This document shows, piece after piece, positions 35,435 through 47,976 of a stretch of DNA of 64,000 bases. This stretch comes from Otis tarda (lineage: Eukaryota; Chordata; Aves; Otidiformes; Otididae). Made by a program: the position numbers and the translations under genes. The stretch covers positions 185,662,053 through 185,726,052 of the forward strand of contig CM048552.1 in the NCBI GenBank assembly GCA_026413225.1. Direction: 5' to 3'. The notes below the pieces were generated by a model, which was not told the DNA's origin, ran no database searches, and saw only the letters and a program-made list of their open reading frames with translations. Within the stretch, counting starts at the first letter, position 1. Each line of letters begins with the position of its first letter.

Positions 35435-35717
35435 AAGTAGCAAGTGGTAGGACAAGAGGAAACTGCCTCAGGTTGTGCCAGAGGAGGTTTAGATTGGATA
35501 CTAGGAAAAATTTCTTCACTGAAAGGATTGTTGGCTTGTCAAGCACTGGAAAAGGCTGCCCAGGGAAATGGTTGAGTCATCATCCCTGGAGATGTTTAAA
35601 AGACTTATAGATGTGGCACTTAGAGACATGGTTTAGTGGGACTTGTCAGTGTTAGGTTAACAGTTGAACTCGATGATCTTAAAGGTCTTTTCAATCTAAA
35701 TGCTTTTATGATTCTAA
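35435..35717 (+). mobile_element. CR1 LINE 3' end, different subfamily, plus strand
   Basis: Begins near GGTAGGACAAGAGGAAACTG and passes GGTTTAGATTGGATACTAGG and TTCTTCACTGAAAGGATTGT. It then carries a variant 3' UTR, TGGCACTTAGAGACATGGTT / TAGTGGGACTTGTCAGTGTT / AACTCGATGATCTTAAAGGT, and ends TTTTATGATTCTAAGG. The ACATGGTTTAGTGG block distinguishes it from the other plus-strand copies and is shared in reverse by the copy at 53364. Confidence 0.93.
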
Positions 35718-37016
35718 GGTGCTAGCACGTTCCCCTGCTAGCTTATTGTATGCCACAGTAGCATCACAATGGAAGTTGGGGAAATTTTCAGGGGGTTAGA
35801 AGATGGCTGCTTAGAAATACAGCAAGATCTACATTGACAAATTTATCCAAAAAGAATCTGAAGAGCTGAAAATGAAAATATATTCTCATAAGAGTACTGC
35901 TCACATTATAATCCACTTTCAACCCAGTTTACCACTCATTTACGTTTACACCACTGTGAATGTGCAAGGAGGTGAGAGCTCACACAAGCATTTTGAGCCT
36001 ATAGCTCTGGACCTCCAGCTGCAGACAGATGCCAGTCTTCTATAGGTTTTTGCCATGTGTCTCAGGTGCTCTGGGAGATCTAACAAAACATTAGATACCC
36101 ACGTCTGGGCACCTGAGGCACTTGTCTCACATGTAGCTTTTCTACAATGTGCAGCAACATTTCACAAGACTTGGTTATTTGGGTATTTAAGCATTAAGTA
36201 CATGTTTATAACTACTGACTTCAATGTTCCAGCGCTATTGTAAAAGCTGGCAGCCTGCCCTCAGCTACAGTGCTGCGACTGCTTGAGTGAGCTGCTGCAA
36301 GGCGAGACTGAGTCTTTCTGCAGGATCTGTCATCTTATCCTGGGGTAACAGAGAGCAATTAACCTCATTGGATTTGCCTGTGTGACACAAGGCTCTGAAA
36401 AATACCATCATTAGATACAATTTCTTCTCAAAGAAAAAGGTCTATTCTGTTCCATTTATGCTCTTGCTATTCCTTTGGAGGTCATTTCCATTTACTAAAA
36501 AACGTAAGACTGATTTGCAATGCCTGGTGTTTTAAACCTTTGGCTTTGAGCTTACATGCTAATTTAGCATATCAGACCACATGGTTTCAGCAACTGCAAA
36601 GCTGTAGAATTACCTTTACAAATGTTGCTCAGTTGTCTGAGTGCTGGCCCCGTCCCTTATTGCTGTATTTTTTTGCCATGCTGCTGACAGCAACACCCCG
36701 TCATACACCGGCCATCCAACCATCAGTCAATTTTGCACGGCAAAAATTAATTCTGTTCTGGGAAGACATCATTCAGTCAGTCAGTACTGTCTGGGATTTT
36801 TTTACCTTATAGCTGATGAAGAATCTGAGAAGTGATGTGCTACATTTATCTCACCTCCCAATAATTTGAAAGTAGGGATGTCTTCTTGTTCTCTGATTTT
36901 TGTGTAGTATGTCTATACTACGAATGTACTTCAGAGATGCAACAATTTATAACCCGAGAGCTTTAAACTGCAGTAGTTTTTTTTAAGGGAAGCAACTCTG
37001 GGATCAGGCTTTATTT
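35718..37016. other. Unique non-coding DNA
   Basis: No gene, RNA or repeat recognised; open frames are at most 90 codons. Confidence 0.6.
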
Positions 37017-37105
37017 CACCCATCTGGAATTTCACAGGCATACAGAGTAAGGGACTTGGTCAGAAACCCACAGACTTCCAGAAGAAAGCAGTGGCTACCA
37101 GCATG
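37017..37105 (+). repeat. Possible MIR-type SINE relic
   Basis: CAGGCATACAGAGTAAGGGACTTGG followed by TCAGAAACCCACAG resembles the MIR core, which reads GAGGCACAGAGAGGTTAAGTG then ACTTGCCCAAGGTCACACAG. The preceding CCATCTGGAA also fits. Similarity is partial, and the call comes from memory of the consensus; chance is not excluded. Confidence 0.35.
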
Positions 37106-37560
37106 CTCCATAGCAGGTTACTGAAGATAAATAATAGGCAATATTTCATGGCATGGAAGGAGAGCTTGAAAGCTTTCCTCATGGGGCAAGGGTTTTTGAG
37201 AACAGTTCCTGGGGAGCTGTTTCCTCAAGGAAACCCTGAGGTACTGTCAGGTGGGAGGAGACATCAAACTGCTATCTGAACAGACACCAAGTGAAATGAT
37301 GTAGACAGAGACAAAGTGGGGCACCTGCAAACGTGAAGAACAAAGCTCATTGCTCATGTACTCAAAGCCAATGTACACACTGCATAATCATTTTCTAGTC
37401 CAAAGATGAACTGGTCTAAACTAACACCTTAGGACTGGAAAGGCCATGTTAAGACAGCCAACAAAGACATATGGAAAAAAATCTTACATTTGCTCTGTTG
37501 GGTGCTTCTGCTTTTTCAAATCCACCCCCATAATTAAAAATCATAACCTGCAATTTAGAG
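37106..37560. other. Unique non-coding DNA
   Basis: Nothing recognised between the possible MIR relic and the CR1 tail. Confidence 0.6.
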
Positions 37561-37588
37561 TAGAATCATAGAATCATAGAATCAGAGT
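37561..37588 (-). mobile_element. Orphan CR1 tail (octamer repeats only)
   Basis: Three tandem copies related to AATCATAG (TAGAATCATAGAATCATAGA) mark a minus-strand CR1 3' terminus, but no CR1 UTR follows. Either the insertion was truncated almost to nothing or the body has been deleted. Confidence 0.7.
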
Positions 37589-39079
37589 AGATGATCTACA
37601 AATGAGGGGCTCTGAGTCTGGCCCTGTGTGACCTGGACAGCATGCACAACTTGATCAAATAGTCTGAAACTTTAGCTAAGACGAACTTGCAAACAGCTTC
37701 CCTCCCTAGCAAATTCACTTTGCACTGGGCTGGCTGAAGAGCACAGTATCTGTTCCTGTGCATGCAGAGGCACATAAGTTTTCAAGGCCTAAGAAGGAAA
37801 ACTGAGAGTTTAGAGCCTCCTACCCTTTACAGTGTGTTGAAAATCAGGCTGTTTCTCCAGTACAGGGATTGAGATATCTGCAGGCATTAGTTACAACACT
37901 ATAATGCATTATTAACTCATTCTGGTAAATACAAAATAAATAACATACTTCTCCAAAAGAGGTTTTTTCTAGTTTCAGAAGTGAAAGTGTGGGGAAGCAT
38001 CAGAAATTAAAAAAATACAGTGTACCTTTAATGATAACAATGAACTAGCTAGAATAGAAATGCAAAACCATAGCTTGAAAATAGATGGATAGGAAAAAAT
38101 ATCTTGCAGAAAAAGATCCATGAATCTCTTTAAAGAGTGTTAAATTAAATTAGCTATGACCTAATGTATAAATTCTGAAGGTTTAGATATACTAACAGGG
38201 TTGATCTCTTCCTTTTGTTAGTTATACTGTGATACTTGCAAAATTCTCAAGAACTGTTAAAGCTGATTTGAGATAATAATTTCATTAATTAACGATGTAA
38301 ATGCTCCCTGGTGACACAATGAAAGGAACTTCAAATATGTAATTTTGACTTCATTGTTAGTAAAATCTTTTCACCTAGATCTTGGCCAATATAAGGAATC
38401 ACGAACTCCCGTTAATCAGGATATTTGAGCGTGTATGCCTAATCTGCAGATATGACTAGCCCTATTAGCTTCAAACAAGCAACCTGATTGAAGAAAGTTA
38501 TCCATTGGCCTAAAATTAGGCATATGATTACATACGTTACTGGATGAGGGCCATGGCAGAGCAGATGTGTCTCTAGGGTAATTCCATCTACAGTAGTAGA
38601 CTTAAGCACGAGTTAGCTCCAGACTAACCTACTCCAGCATATTTCTGAAGCTCCCAGATCTGAAACTGCCACCTCTATTTCAGCACATGAAAACAAGCTG
38701 CTTCTCCAAGATCCAGGGTGTCGCAGGGAATTCATTCAGATTCTGCATTTCTTGTGCCATCTCAAACATTATTTGAACTTCTAAAACTCATAGGCCACAA
38801 GCATGGGATAGTTGTGGCCCAGGTATAGTTGGCTTATAGGTACAGTTGACAAACAATTGCATCCCACTACAGAGGAGTGAGTGGTCCAAGGAGGTAAGGA
38901 AAAGGGAAGCAGGCTTGTATAAACACATACCTTCTCTCCGAGCTTAGCTGGGTTGAGAGGTAGCATCCACTCTAATGTTTGAAATGCCTCTTATCTGGCT
39001 GGAGTGCAAAAGTTACCAAATTCTGCCTCTGAAAAACCTGAGAAGTAAAGAAGATTTAGACCTGTGACCAATGTGGGGG

Positions 39080-39096
39080 AAAAAAAAAAAAAAAAA
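39080..39096 (+). repeat. A17 homopolymer
   Basis: Seventeen A residues after GGGGG. No retrocopied coding sequence or repeat body precedes it, so it is treated as a simple repeat rather than a retroposon tail. Confidence 0.8.
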
Positions 39097-41903
39097 CCAC
39101 AGATGCATTGGCATCAGGAGAAACAAGTCAATTTTTTTGCCCTTCACAGTCTGACCTCTACTCTCCAAGAATACTTACCAAGCAGGGCTAGCAAGGAAAT
39201 GACACACATGCTTTGCCACAAGCAATCTCTCTGCTTGAACTCCTATCTGAGAATGATGCCTTCATCTTTTAGAAATTGCTTTATTTTTATGTAAATGCAT
39301 TTGCTTGTGTGGCAGAAATACATGTAAATTCTATAACTGCATCTAACTGGCTCCAAAAAAGGTCATGTAGGTTCATTTTATCTTCTAGTTAATGGCGTAA
39401 GACTGTAGATGTCACTTTCGTAACAGAAAATGTCGGAAGCTGTTTTGCAGTGCTAATCAGCCCTAGAAGGCTTTACCCTTGATCCAGCACAATGACATAC
39501 CATACAGGGCAACACTTCTGTCCGTGTAGAAATTCAAATTTGGTCTCGAAATATTACATCATCCACAGATTATAGTAAAGTTGTTTGCATGGCTCACTGA
39601 GGTTTCAGGAAACGAGACCAAGCTATTTGTTGTCATGTAGCTAAGAGTAGGAGCAGGTCTGAGGAGCTCAGATGCCATGTTCTTCTAGCTCTGACTTGAG
39701 TACAGATAGACCCCATGTTTCTACCTTGACTAAACCTTGCACAACTACTTCTGTTGTCTGATCTCCATCTGGTTTCATCCACAAAGCAAACTGTTCCTAT
39801 CTACTTCTTCTTCACACTCTGTGCTTCTCTGAAGCCTGAAGAGAGAGTAATGTCTATCAGGAGAAAAGCTAGCAGTGGTGGAAGAAGAGCAATGATACAC
39901 AACAGTCAGAAATCAAAACCAAACTCTGACATTTAACCCCAGCAATCCAAAGGGAAGGGAACATCTTCAGTGTCCAAAAATAACAGCCTTCCCTGGTTTT
40001 AAAGACAAGGAAAAAGTAGTCATCTGTTGCTAATGCTAAAGATAATATTACCTATGCTATGTTTCAACAAGAAAATAAACCCAACTGTGATTCATTTGCT
40101 GTAACTAGTGCTAAAAACTTCTTTCAACTAAAATGTGTTAAATAAACTTCCGTCACAATAAAACAGATATTTATTAGCACAAGCAGAGTACAGATAATAA
40201 GAGGACATTACACTCCTGCAATGATTTTCAGTAAATCTACAGCATGGCAAGAAACAGTGTCCCCAGATCTGCCTCTCCAGCCTCCATTTTAATCCAAATT
40301 GAAATGATGGCACAAGCAGGAAGTCTCTGGGACATTGGATCTCCAGCTTCTAAAGAGTCATGTATCCTTGGTCATTTTATTTTTGATCCTTTCAAGAGGT
40401 GGGATGGGGATGCAGATGTGAGGCAAATCAAGCACAATTACAATTTGGTGCAACGAGGGATACTCAGAAAGCAGGGAGAAAGAAGGAGGCAATAGAAGGT
40501 TACCATTGGGAAAAGAGCTGTGAAAACTGTGGAGAAAGAAGCAAAGGGCAGAAATCTGAGTGGCACTGCAGAGAAAATATTTTCTAATTGGATGTGGAAA
40601 GAAGCCGTAAGTAATCATGATGAGGGAGATTTTCAAATGTACATTGGCAGCTTGGCTGTTTTGTCAGTCATTCAGTAATGGGAGAGGGAGGAGATCCCCT
40701 GACTAAGAGAAGAAGAGCATCCCTACCCTCTAGGTGGAGATAGCAGCATCCCATTGCTCCAAGTGAGTTTGGTAACACTGGGGATGACTGTGATAATGAA
40801 AGGCTTGGCTGAGAGTAGGAAGAGGAGTGATGCTCTAAGCCTCCAGGGCAGAGAAAGGTGGTAATTACTAGACCTAATGAGTCCTGGCCTTGAGTACAAA
40901 GGCATGTCATTATGCTGGCATATACTCCCAAAATGAGATACAAACTGGGTGGGGAAAACATGCCGAAGGAAGAACAGATGCAGAATAATGGCCATTGCAT
41001 ATGAAAACTAAGCAATGTAAGGCTACGTTGCTGTTAGCATAACTAACAGCAGCACAGTCATAAACTAAGATAAATCCACTAATCTGAACCCCCAGCTTTA
41101 CAAATATGTCATGTAAGAGGAGTGAACAGCAAAGACAGTTTTCTAATGGAACTAACTGTGCAATGCATTTGAAGAGTTAATCACTTCACATGAGATGATC
41201 TCTGCTGGATCTAAAGCATCAATTTACCCAGAAATCATCTTTAAAGGGAAATACAGCTTATTCTTGCAAACTGAGACGGAAAAGTGGTGATTCAGTTAAT
41301 CAGCTAATCATGAAAAGTCTTTAGACAGGTATGAAAACCCAAGCAAGCAGCGATTCAGGATGGAGCAGGTCCACGCAGGGTTTGCGCACCTAGTGTTCTG
41401 TACAGCAATGGAAACAACATGCTATCCCCCACTACCTGCATGAAGACTTTCTCATCTGTTTCTACTAAAATCTGTCAGAATTTAATCTTTGCATGCATCT
41501 TGGATTTGATTCAAGCTGATGTCTTACTTTCTAAGTGCAGTATATGCTTGCAGAAATATTTGGGCTGCAGGTCTTCAGAAAAGGAAACACAGAAAATATC
41601 ACTATCACTAATCACAGAGCTATCTTTCTTCAAGTAATTTGGAAGAGAGGAATACTTTGGAGATACTAGTGCTCCACCCAAAAAGACATTCTCTTCACAA
41701 CACATATGTTTAGAAATGCTCCAGGCGATGCTATGGTTCAGTCAGAAAATTCTGCCAATCCTGCACAATGACTCCTTGCGCTTACTGCAGTTTGAGTTCA
41801 ATGCATCATTCTGAATTCATGCAAAATGAGCCTTCACAGTATCTCATGTTAGCAGGAATATTTTAGCTGATGTTTGTTGTGGTTTGAAATCTACACCAGC
41901 TTT

Positions 41904-41919
41904 ACTTACTTAAGTAAGT
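41904..41919. repeat. Perfect 16-bp palindrome
   Basis: ACTTACTTAAGTAAGT is its own reverse complement, with no spacer. It sits in unremarkable AT-rich sequence. Confidence 0.85.
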
Positions 41920-44900
41920 GTATATCTGAATTTTCTTTTTTTACATTTGAAAAAAAAAATGAGTGGAGTTCTTTTGTTTATGCCAACAGCAGGAAAAAAA
42001 ACACATTAAGGAAAACAATCTTTCTTTTTCCAGATGTACTATAAATAATCAGCTGAGTTTACTGGTAGCCTGTTGTGAAGAGACTCTCAGTCCTGTACTA
42101 GTCATCCTTCATCAGCCAGAGGATGGTGGAAATCCACAGGGTTAATGCTCATGAAAAACAAATAGACACATTCAGTCCAGTGCTTTACACTCCAGCCTTT
42201 TATTTAGCTATTTATCAGCTGCTTTTAAAGCTATCAAGGAAAATTCATTAGTGGTCAGAGACTTGCTCTACGAGCAGTGCCCTTCAAAGGCCCCTCTGCG
42301 GGGCTGGCAGAAAGGGTTCAGTGAGAATGAGTCTCCATCTTACACTTTTTTTTTTTAAATACAGGGAATGCTGTTCAAATGCTGAGACCCTTAGGACGTC
42401 TTGACAAATGTGGTGTATTTTATGGACACAGTCTCTGAGCTTTGCTCAGAGCACCGTTCAACAGAAAAACCATGAAGCCTCCTTGCAGCCATCAGCGAGC
42501 CATTTTACACCAGGATTTGGGAATTTCTGCAGGATGAAATAAAGTCTTACAAAAGCAGCCACTTTATTTGTATACCAACCAGAGCAGGTACAAACAGCAG
42601 CATAGCCTCCAGGAGTGGGTTTTTCCCTAATGTACTCAGGTTTATTCTCACTCAGGAGTTTGCACTCAGTCATGGAGCTATTCCTGAAACTCCCATTCAA
42701 AAGACATGTGCAGGCAAGCATGTAAATTAATTTATTTTTTATCAGTCAGGTGCTTTTCAGGAGTAAGAAATTACTCATGGGGATGTAAATCTGACACAGA
42801 GGCAGACAGACAACAAAAACAGAGAAGCTGTTATGATATATAATACACTTTTGCTCGGTGCCTTGAGTAGAATACATACTTCAGCTTTGCAACTTCCCTT
42901 CTCAGGTTGCTCGTGGTTTGCTTCTGTTTTACTGGTGCTCTATATAGGGATGTTTAAAAGACCCTGCCAAGAGGAGAGACCCCTGTGAAACATACTGAAG
43001 TACAAACATTAGGGAAAGTTCAGATAAATGAAGCAGACAAGTAACAGCAAAAAGATCTCTCAGGCACCCAAAAATTTGGTGGTGCTCCAGGTGTTTTAAA
43101 TAAAGCCTCCAGCAGAACTGAAGTAGAGTCAAAGCCATAGCTTTCCAGCTTAATCACAACAGTGTCTTCTCTTTCACTGACAAATCCATCTTTTGCAGCA
43201 GAGACAAAATGGTGTTGTTACAATGGCAGATCCTGGAGCTTTATCCTCAGATCCCTTTCCAAAATGACTGATGAAGCTGAAATATTGTGTCTAAAGGGTA
43301 ATGAAATAACCTAGGCAGTTAATGAAATATTTAGAGCATCTACTGAGAGCCAAAGTTATGTGTTTTCCTCTGTTTAAATCTCTCACCTCAAGAAATTTTC
43401 AGGTGTAGGTTATGTGTTTTTAACATACACATGCAAGCTGCGCTCTTACTTTGTCTGATACGGTTTTTTTTTTTTAAAAAAAAACATATTCTTCATTGTA
43501 GAACTGGAGGCAGAAAAGGGAATAAAAGAGGTTGTTCCTTTTTCTGTCATGGTCTCCCCAAGTGTCTTTGCTGATTACATACCAAAAGCACCAAACTTCT
43601 TCAGACCACAGAGTCAGATGTCTTGATGCACCTGTATTTTGGGCACACAGGGAAAAATCTTCATTGGTTATAAAGCACTATGTGTATCTCAGTCAGATTC
43701 ATGGAAATAAGTGTTAGCCTCACTCCAGCAAGGATTTTGGGAAGCTGACAAAGGAAACACAGATCATTTCCTTGTGATCTGACAAACGAGTGGTGTTGGC
43801 TCTTAGGAATCTTAGAAGGCCTTTTGGAAGGCGGTTGACAGGTACAGTTGGATGGCAAACATTTTAGGAGCACTCAGATGTGCCCCAAAATAGTGCTAAG
43901 TGATCAGGTGCAAACCATCAACTGAAGTTACCCTGAAGAAGAGCAGGGTGCCTTCATTCCCCTTAGCACTAAGAAAAGGAAGATGCAAGTGTAGTTCAAG
44001 ATGTGTCTCTGACAAGGTCCTTATCTACTGGACCATTGGTGTTCTCATCTCACTAGTTTAAGCTACTCCACCTACTGTAGAAGAATAAATACCAGCTTTG
44101 GAAATGTGCACATGAGGCTGATTGATAACTCTGCTTCCATGTTTGGGATAAGGTGGAAGAAAGTTCAAGTCTCTCTCTAGCAGTCCAGCCTGTCATAGGT
44201 ATCAGCAACACTTAGCATAAGTGATCTACCACTGAACAACCACCACAAATTAGGAACGGGGAAAGAAGCTCCCTGTGTGCCATTTAGGGCAGAGCAGGGG
44301 ACAAAAAAAAAAGTTGAGGAAAGCATGTGTGGAAAGATAAGGCAAGAAATGTGACAGGTTGGGGAGGAATTACAACTCCAACAAACCTCAAGGAACTGGA
44401 AGCACTGGAAGCTGTGGACAAAAATCTATTAACCCTTGCCACAAAAAGCAGCTGAATGTGCATGTGGGTCTGAAGTGGGGGCTCTCAGGTACACAAGGTG
44501 TCAGGACAGTCACCAGCAGGCTGGTGAGATCTTGTGCCTGGGGACTGAGCCTCGGACAGCTGAGGATGTATCTGTATTCTCCTGCATACCAGATTAAAAG
44601 CACTTTAAATAGAGATGATCCTCTACCCTTTTTAATGAAATTACTCACCATTGCTGCTATCTTTAATTGCCGTTATTAGTGACTAAGACACACAATCTGA
44701 GATGCCTTCCTTAAGGATTTAAACTTGCTAATGAGACCTCTCAGCAATTAAAGAAAAGTTGCATTCAAATGACCATGCCTGGTGAATTCTTAAGTACTAG
44801 GTTAATTAGTTTGTATCCTCAAACATGCACTGTCAGCCAACACCGAACATGTTGCAAGTGGATTTCCTGGCTTGAAATCTGCTCAATTAGGACCATTTAC

Positions 44901-47599
44901 CACACGGTCAACAGCAGTTATTCTGCTCCTGTTCTAGGAGGGGCACATTACACTGCTCCAAGCCTAGCTCACCCTTTACTCTAACTGGTAACAACACTGC
45001 CCCGAAAAACACGTGGGGCTACAGCCACTAAAGCAAGGTTTCCAGCACTGAAGCACTGTTTAAATTTTGAAATCAGCTACAGTAGCTCTGTGCAAGGTCT
45101 GCTGTGTTTTTTGGGAGTGTTTGTTGCACTTGCAGCTCCAGGACAGAGGCTGGAGCTGCAAAACTGGGAAGGAAGGGAGATTTCTCTGGATTTCCGACAT
45201 TGGATGAGCCACTCCATGCAGGTTGTGGCTGGTGTGGGTGTCAGCCAGTACCAGGCACAGCCTCATCCCATGGACTTGGGGGACACTGGAGACCCTCAGT
45301 GGCAACCACAGACACCAACAGCAAAGGACTCTGGGGACCAGGGACACATGGATTTGGATTCAGGCATGAAAATGTTGCCCAAGTCCCACTTGGGGTGTCT
45401 AAGATCTTCAGTGTCTTTTGTGCTTGCGATGTTTGGTGATAGGGTGAAAAGGTATTAACCCACAGTCTGTCACCAGCTGTTTGATCAGCTTGTCCCAGTG
45501 CTAGGAACGGGGACAGTTTGCTAACCATGTGAGATGATTGTAGTTTAACCACTTTGTCTTTGGGGACAGAGGACAGGGCAATGCACAGAGCCAGCATCTT
45601 TGATAACAGCAGTACCTAATTTAATGGTTTACTGTTCTTATCCTTCCATAACTTTTATGTAATTCTGGGACCCAGGTGTTACATCAGCTCAGCATGTACA
45701 CGAAGGGAATGGTCACGTGTGCTGGCGGCTCAGATACCATCGATGCTCACGGCTGAATGATGCTGCCCACATGTGCCAGCCAGCACAGCAGCAGCCTGGC
45801 AACACTGCCTGCACCAAGGTGTGGATACACAAAGTCCTGCTTGCTTTTAATAAAGATAAATGGTGACAGAAATAATCATGGTGCAATTAACATATACCTG
45901 TCATTCTCTACCATGTGGAGTTATTAATATCAGTCTCTTCAAAAAAGAAATGACAGGAAGTTATTAAAGCTGATATTTATTATTAAATACGAAAAGCAGC
46001 TATGACTTAGCTCGGTCAAAAGAAATCCATAAAGCACACAGATGCTGCCAACAATGCCGTAATTTTATTTAATCAATAACAAGAAGACGTAGGGAAGGAC
46101 ACCCTTTATTGTAACTGCAGCGCTTCATAGAAGATCTTGCATTCATGGCTCAAAAACCCTCTACAGAACCTGGTAGTATTTTACTAGAAGTTGTTTATCT
46201 TGTAAGGCACTTGAAACAACATATATTGCCAAAAACCAAGCTGGGGAAATTACAGAGACAGAAAATTACTTTAGTGTATTATCACCCCCCTGAACATTTC
46301 CCTCATTAAAGTAATTACACGTTTAAAACAAAGAAACATAAAAAAAAAACCTTTGAGGTGTGCAAATTTCAAATGCGGTTGACATCTTTTGGGTACACAA
46401 AAGGATTTGATTAGTAGTTGCAACACACGGACCCACTACAAAGCACAAACAACATTTGCAATTACAAAACCTGTGAAAGCTAAACTTTTTACTTTAGCAG
46501 TCTTTGAAAATTCATACGAAAAAAAGTGGGCTGGCAAATAGTCTCCAGTCCAGGCTCTAGGAGTTTAAGCTGCAGTCATGATATATATAATATTAATGTC
46601 AGGTGGTGCTTGGTGTGTTACAGTTCAGTGAATGCTATCGGTGTAGCTATAGCTGGAGAAGCAGCCTACTTTGGAAATGTTTTCACCTGGAAATTCTCTG
46701 TCTGGAATCGCAACCAAAGGGCACATCAAAAATAGCAATCAGCACCCCTGTCAGCTTTCTTATTTGCCTTGGATAAAGTTACAGCATCTCCTAGGCACAA
46801 AGTGTAGGGAATGGATCTGGAATTGCTCTAACTCTTGACAACATCATTTAAAATGTTTGAATGTTTACTGTAATTTTCACTTGCTACACGGTTAGTTATA
46901 AAGTGTGTAATTATGTCCCTTGGTTCGTTGAAGTGACAGATAGTAATTCCAACAAGACATTAAAATAATTCACCCAAACAGCTGCACGTAAAACTGCTGC
47001 ATTACCCAAAGTGAAGCGGCAGCTGAGAATTTCTACAGACTCTTCAGAAAATTACTAGACTCTTGCTAAAATTTAGCTCCAGTGCCTGTCAGCAAAGTGA
47101 AAGGCAAGTGCATTTACAACTCACATCCTGCTCCAACAGTTTGCTCCTTCCTTTAACATCCTTTATTGCTCTATGTCTTCTTGTGTTCCAGTAATGAGGA
47201 TTTAGCGGTAATTAAAATCTAGGAGAGCAAGGGAAGGGAAAATTTTCTGCTTTAATTGTATTCCTCAAGCATATAAAAGTACTCCATTTCTTCTTTAGAA
47301 GGTATAATAAACTCACAGTAATTGCTTACTGTATCATTTAACTTTCCTAATTCTTGCAATAAAAAATAACCTTTTTTTAACTAGAAAATAATTAGGTAAA
47401 TTTAAAATGCCAGGAAAGAGTTGGTATTTCCATCTACACTGATGAATTGGTCACAGATGGAGTTTTGAGATTCAGGTGTGTTCCCATTGAGAGACTTGAG
47501 CATCTCCAAACTCTATTTGGAGAAGAAAATCTATAATGATGTATATACAATGACATACGCTAACTATGACTACTCAGAGCTTTACAAAAATATGTATCT

Positions 47600-47770
47600 A
47601 TATTAAGGGGTCTGGAAAGATCTCTGTTGACTTCCCATTGAGGCTGCTGGAGACTTCAATTCAGGAAAGCACTTGAGGGTATGCTGAAGTTTTGATTCAG
47701 CCATGTGTGTAACCAGGAGCTGAACTCAATACTGTTCAGGAACGTACTTGAAGTTTAACCCACACCCAAA
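47600..47770. repeat. Possible ancient amniote interspersed repeat
   Basis: TTGACTTCCCATTGAGGC, TTCAGGAAAGCACTTGAGGG, ATGCTGAAGTTTTGATTCAG and later GTTCAGGAACGTACTTGAAG resemble an old repeat seen widely in reptiles and birds, built from CCATTGACTTCAATGG and CAGGAAAGCACTTAAGC-like words. The two GTTCAGGAA/CACTTGA-like copies in one orientation hint at a partly duplicated or inverted-repeat element. The family name is not known to me with certainty. Confidence 0.35.
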
Positions 47771-47976
47771 GTCTTACCACAGTCATCTCTTGCACTGCTG
47801 CTGTCATAGTGATAGATTGCCTGGGCTCTGGCGATGAACTGCTGAGTTGTGAAGCACAAACTGATCTCCAAAGGCAAGCAACTAGTTTACCTGGACAAGG
47901 AGCGTGGAAGTGGCTGCTGAATGAGCATTTAAGAACCAGAGCTATACCACTAAACGTATAGAAAATGCTGATGTAT

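Larger units (their letters stand above)
37589..47599. other. Unique non-coding DNA (10 kb, repeat-poor)
   Basis: The longest stretch without a recognised transposon. Open frames are at most 122 codons (45090-45458) and conflict on both strands. Notable bits are A17 at 39080-39096, an 11-bp near-perfect inverted repeat at 41027-41053, a perfect 16-bp palindrome at 41904-41919, T11 at 42346-42356 and T12A9 at 43464-43484. Parts of 45640-47420 are rich in unbroken, non-repetitive AT-rich text typical of conserved non-coding DNA, but conservation cannot be judged from one sequence. Confidence 0.55.

Noticed and set aside
42458-42721. 87-codon minus-strand frame rich in Cys (CTCLLNG, VCTCSGWY)
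   Set aside because: Cysteine spacing fits no family I can name, and I could not identify a convincing splice or promoter context.
45060-45597. Cluster of 95-122-codon frames on both strands
   Set aside because: Overlapping frames on opposite strands reflect a stop-poor GC-richer patch; none has a domain signature.
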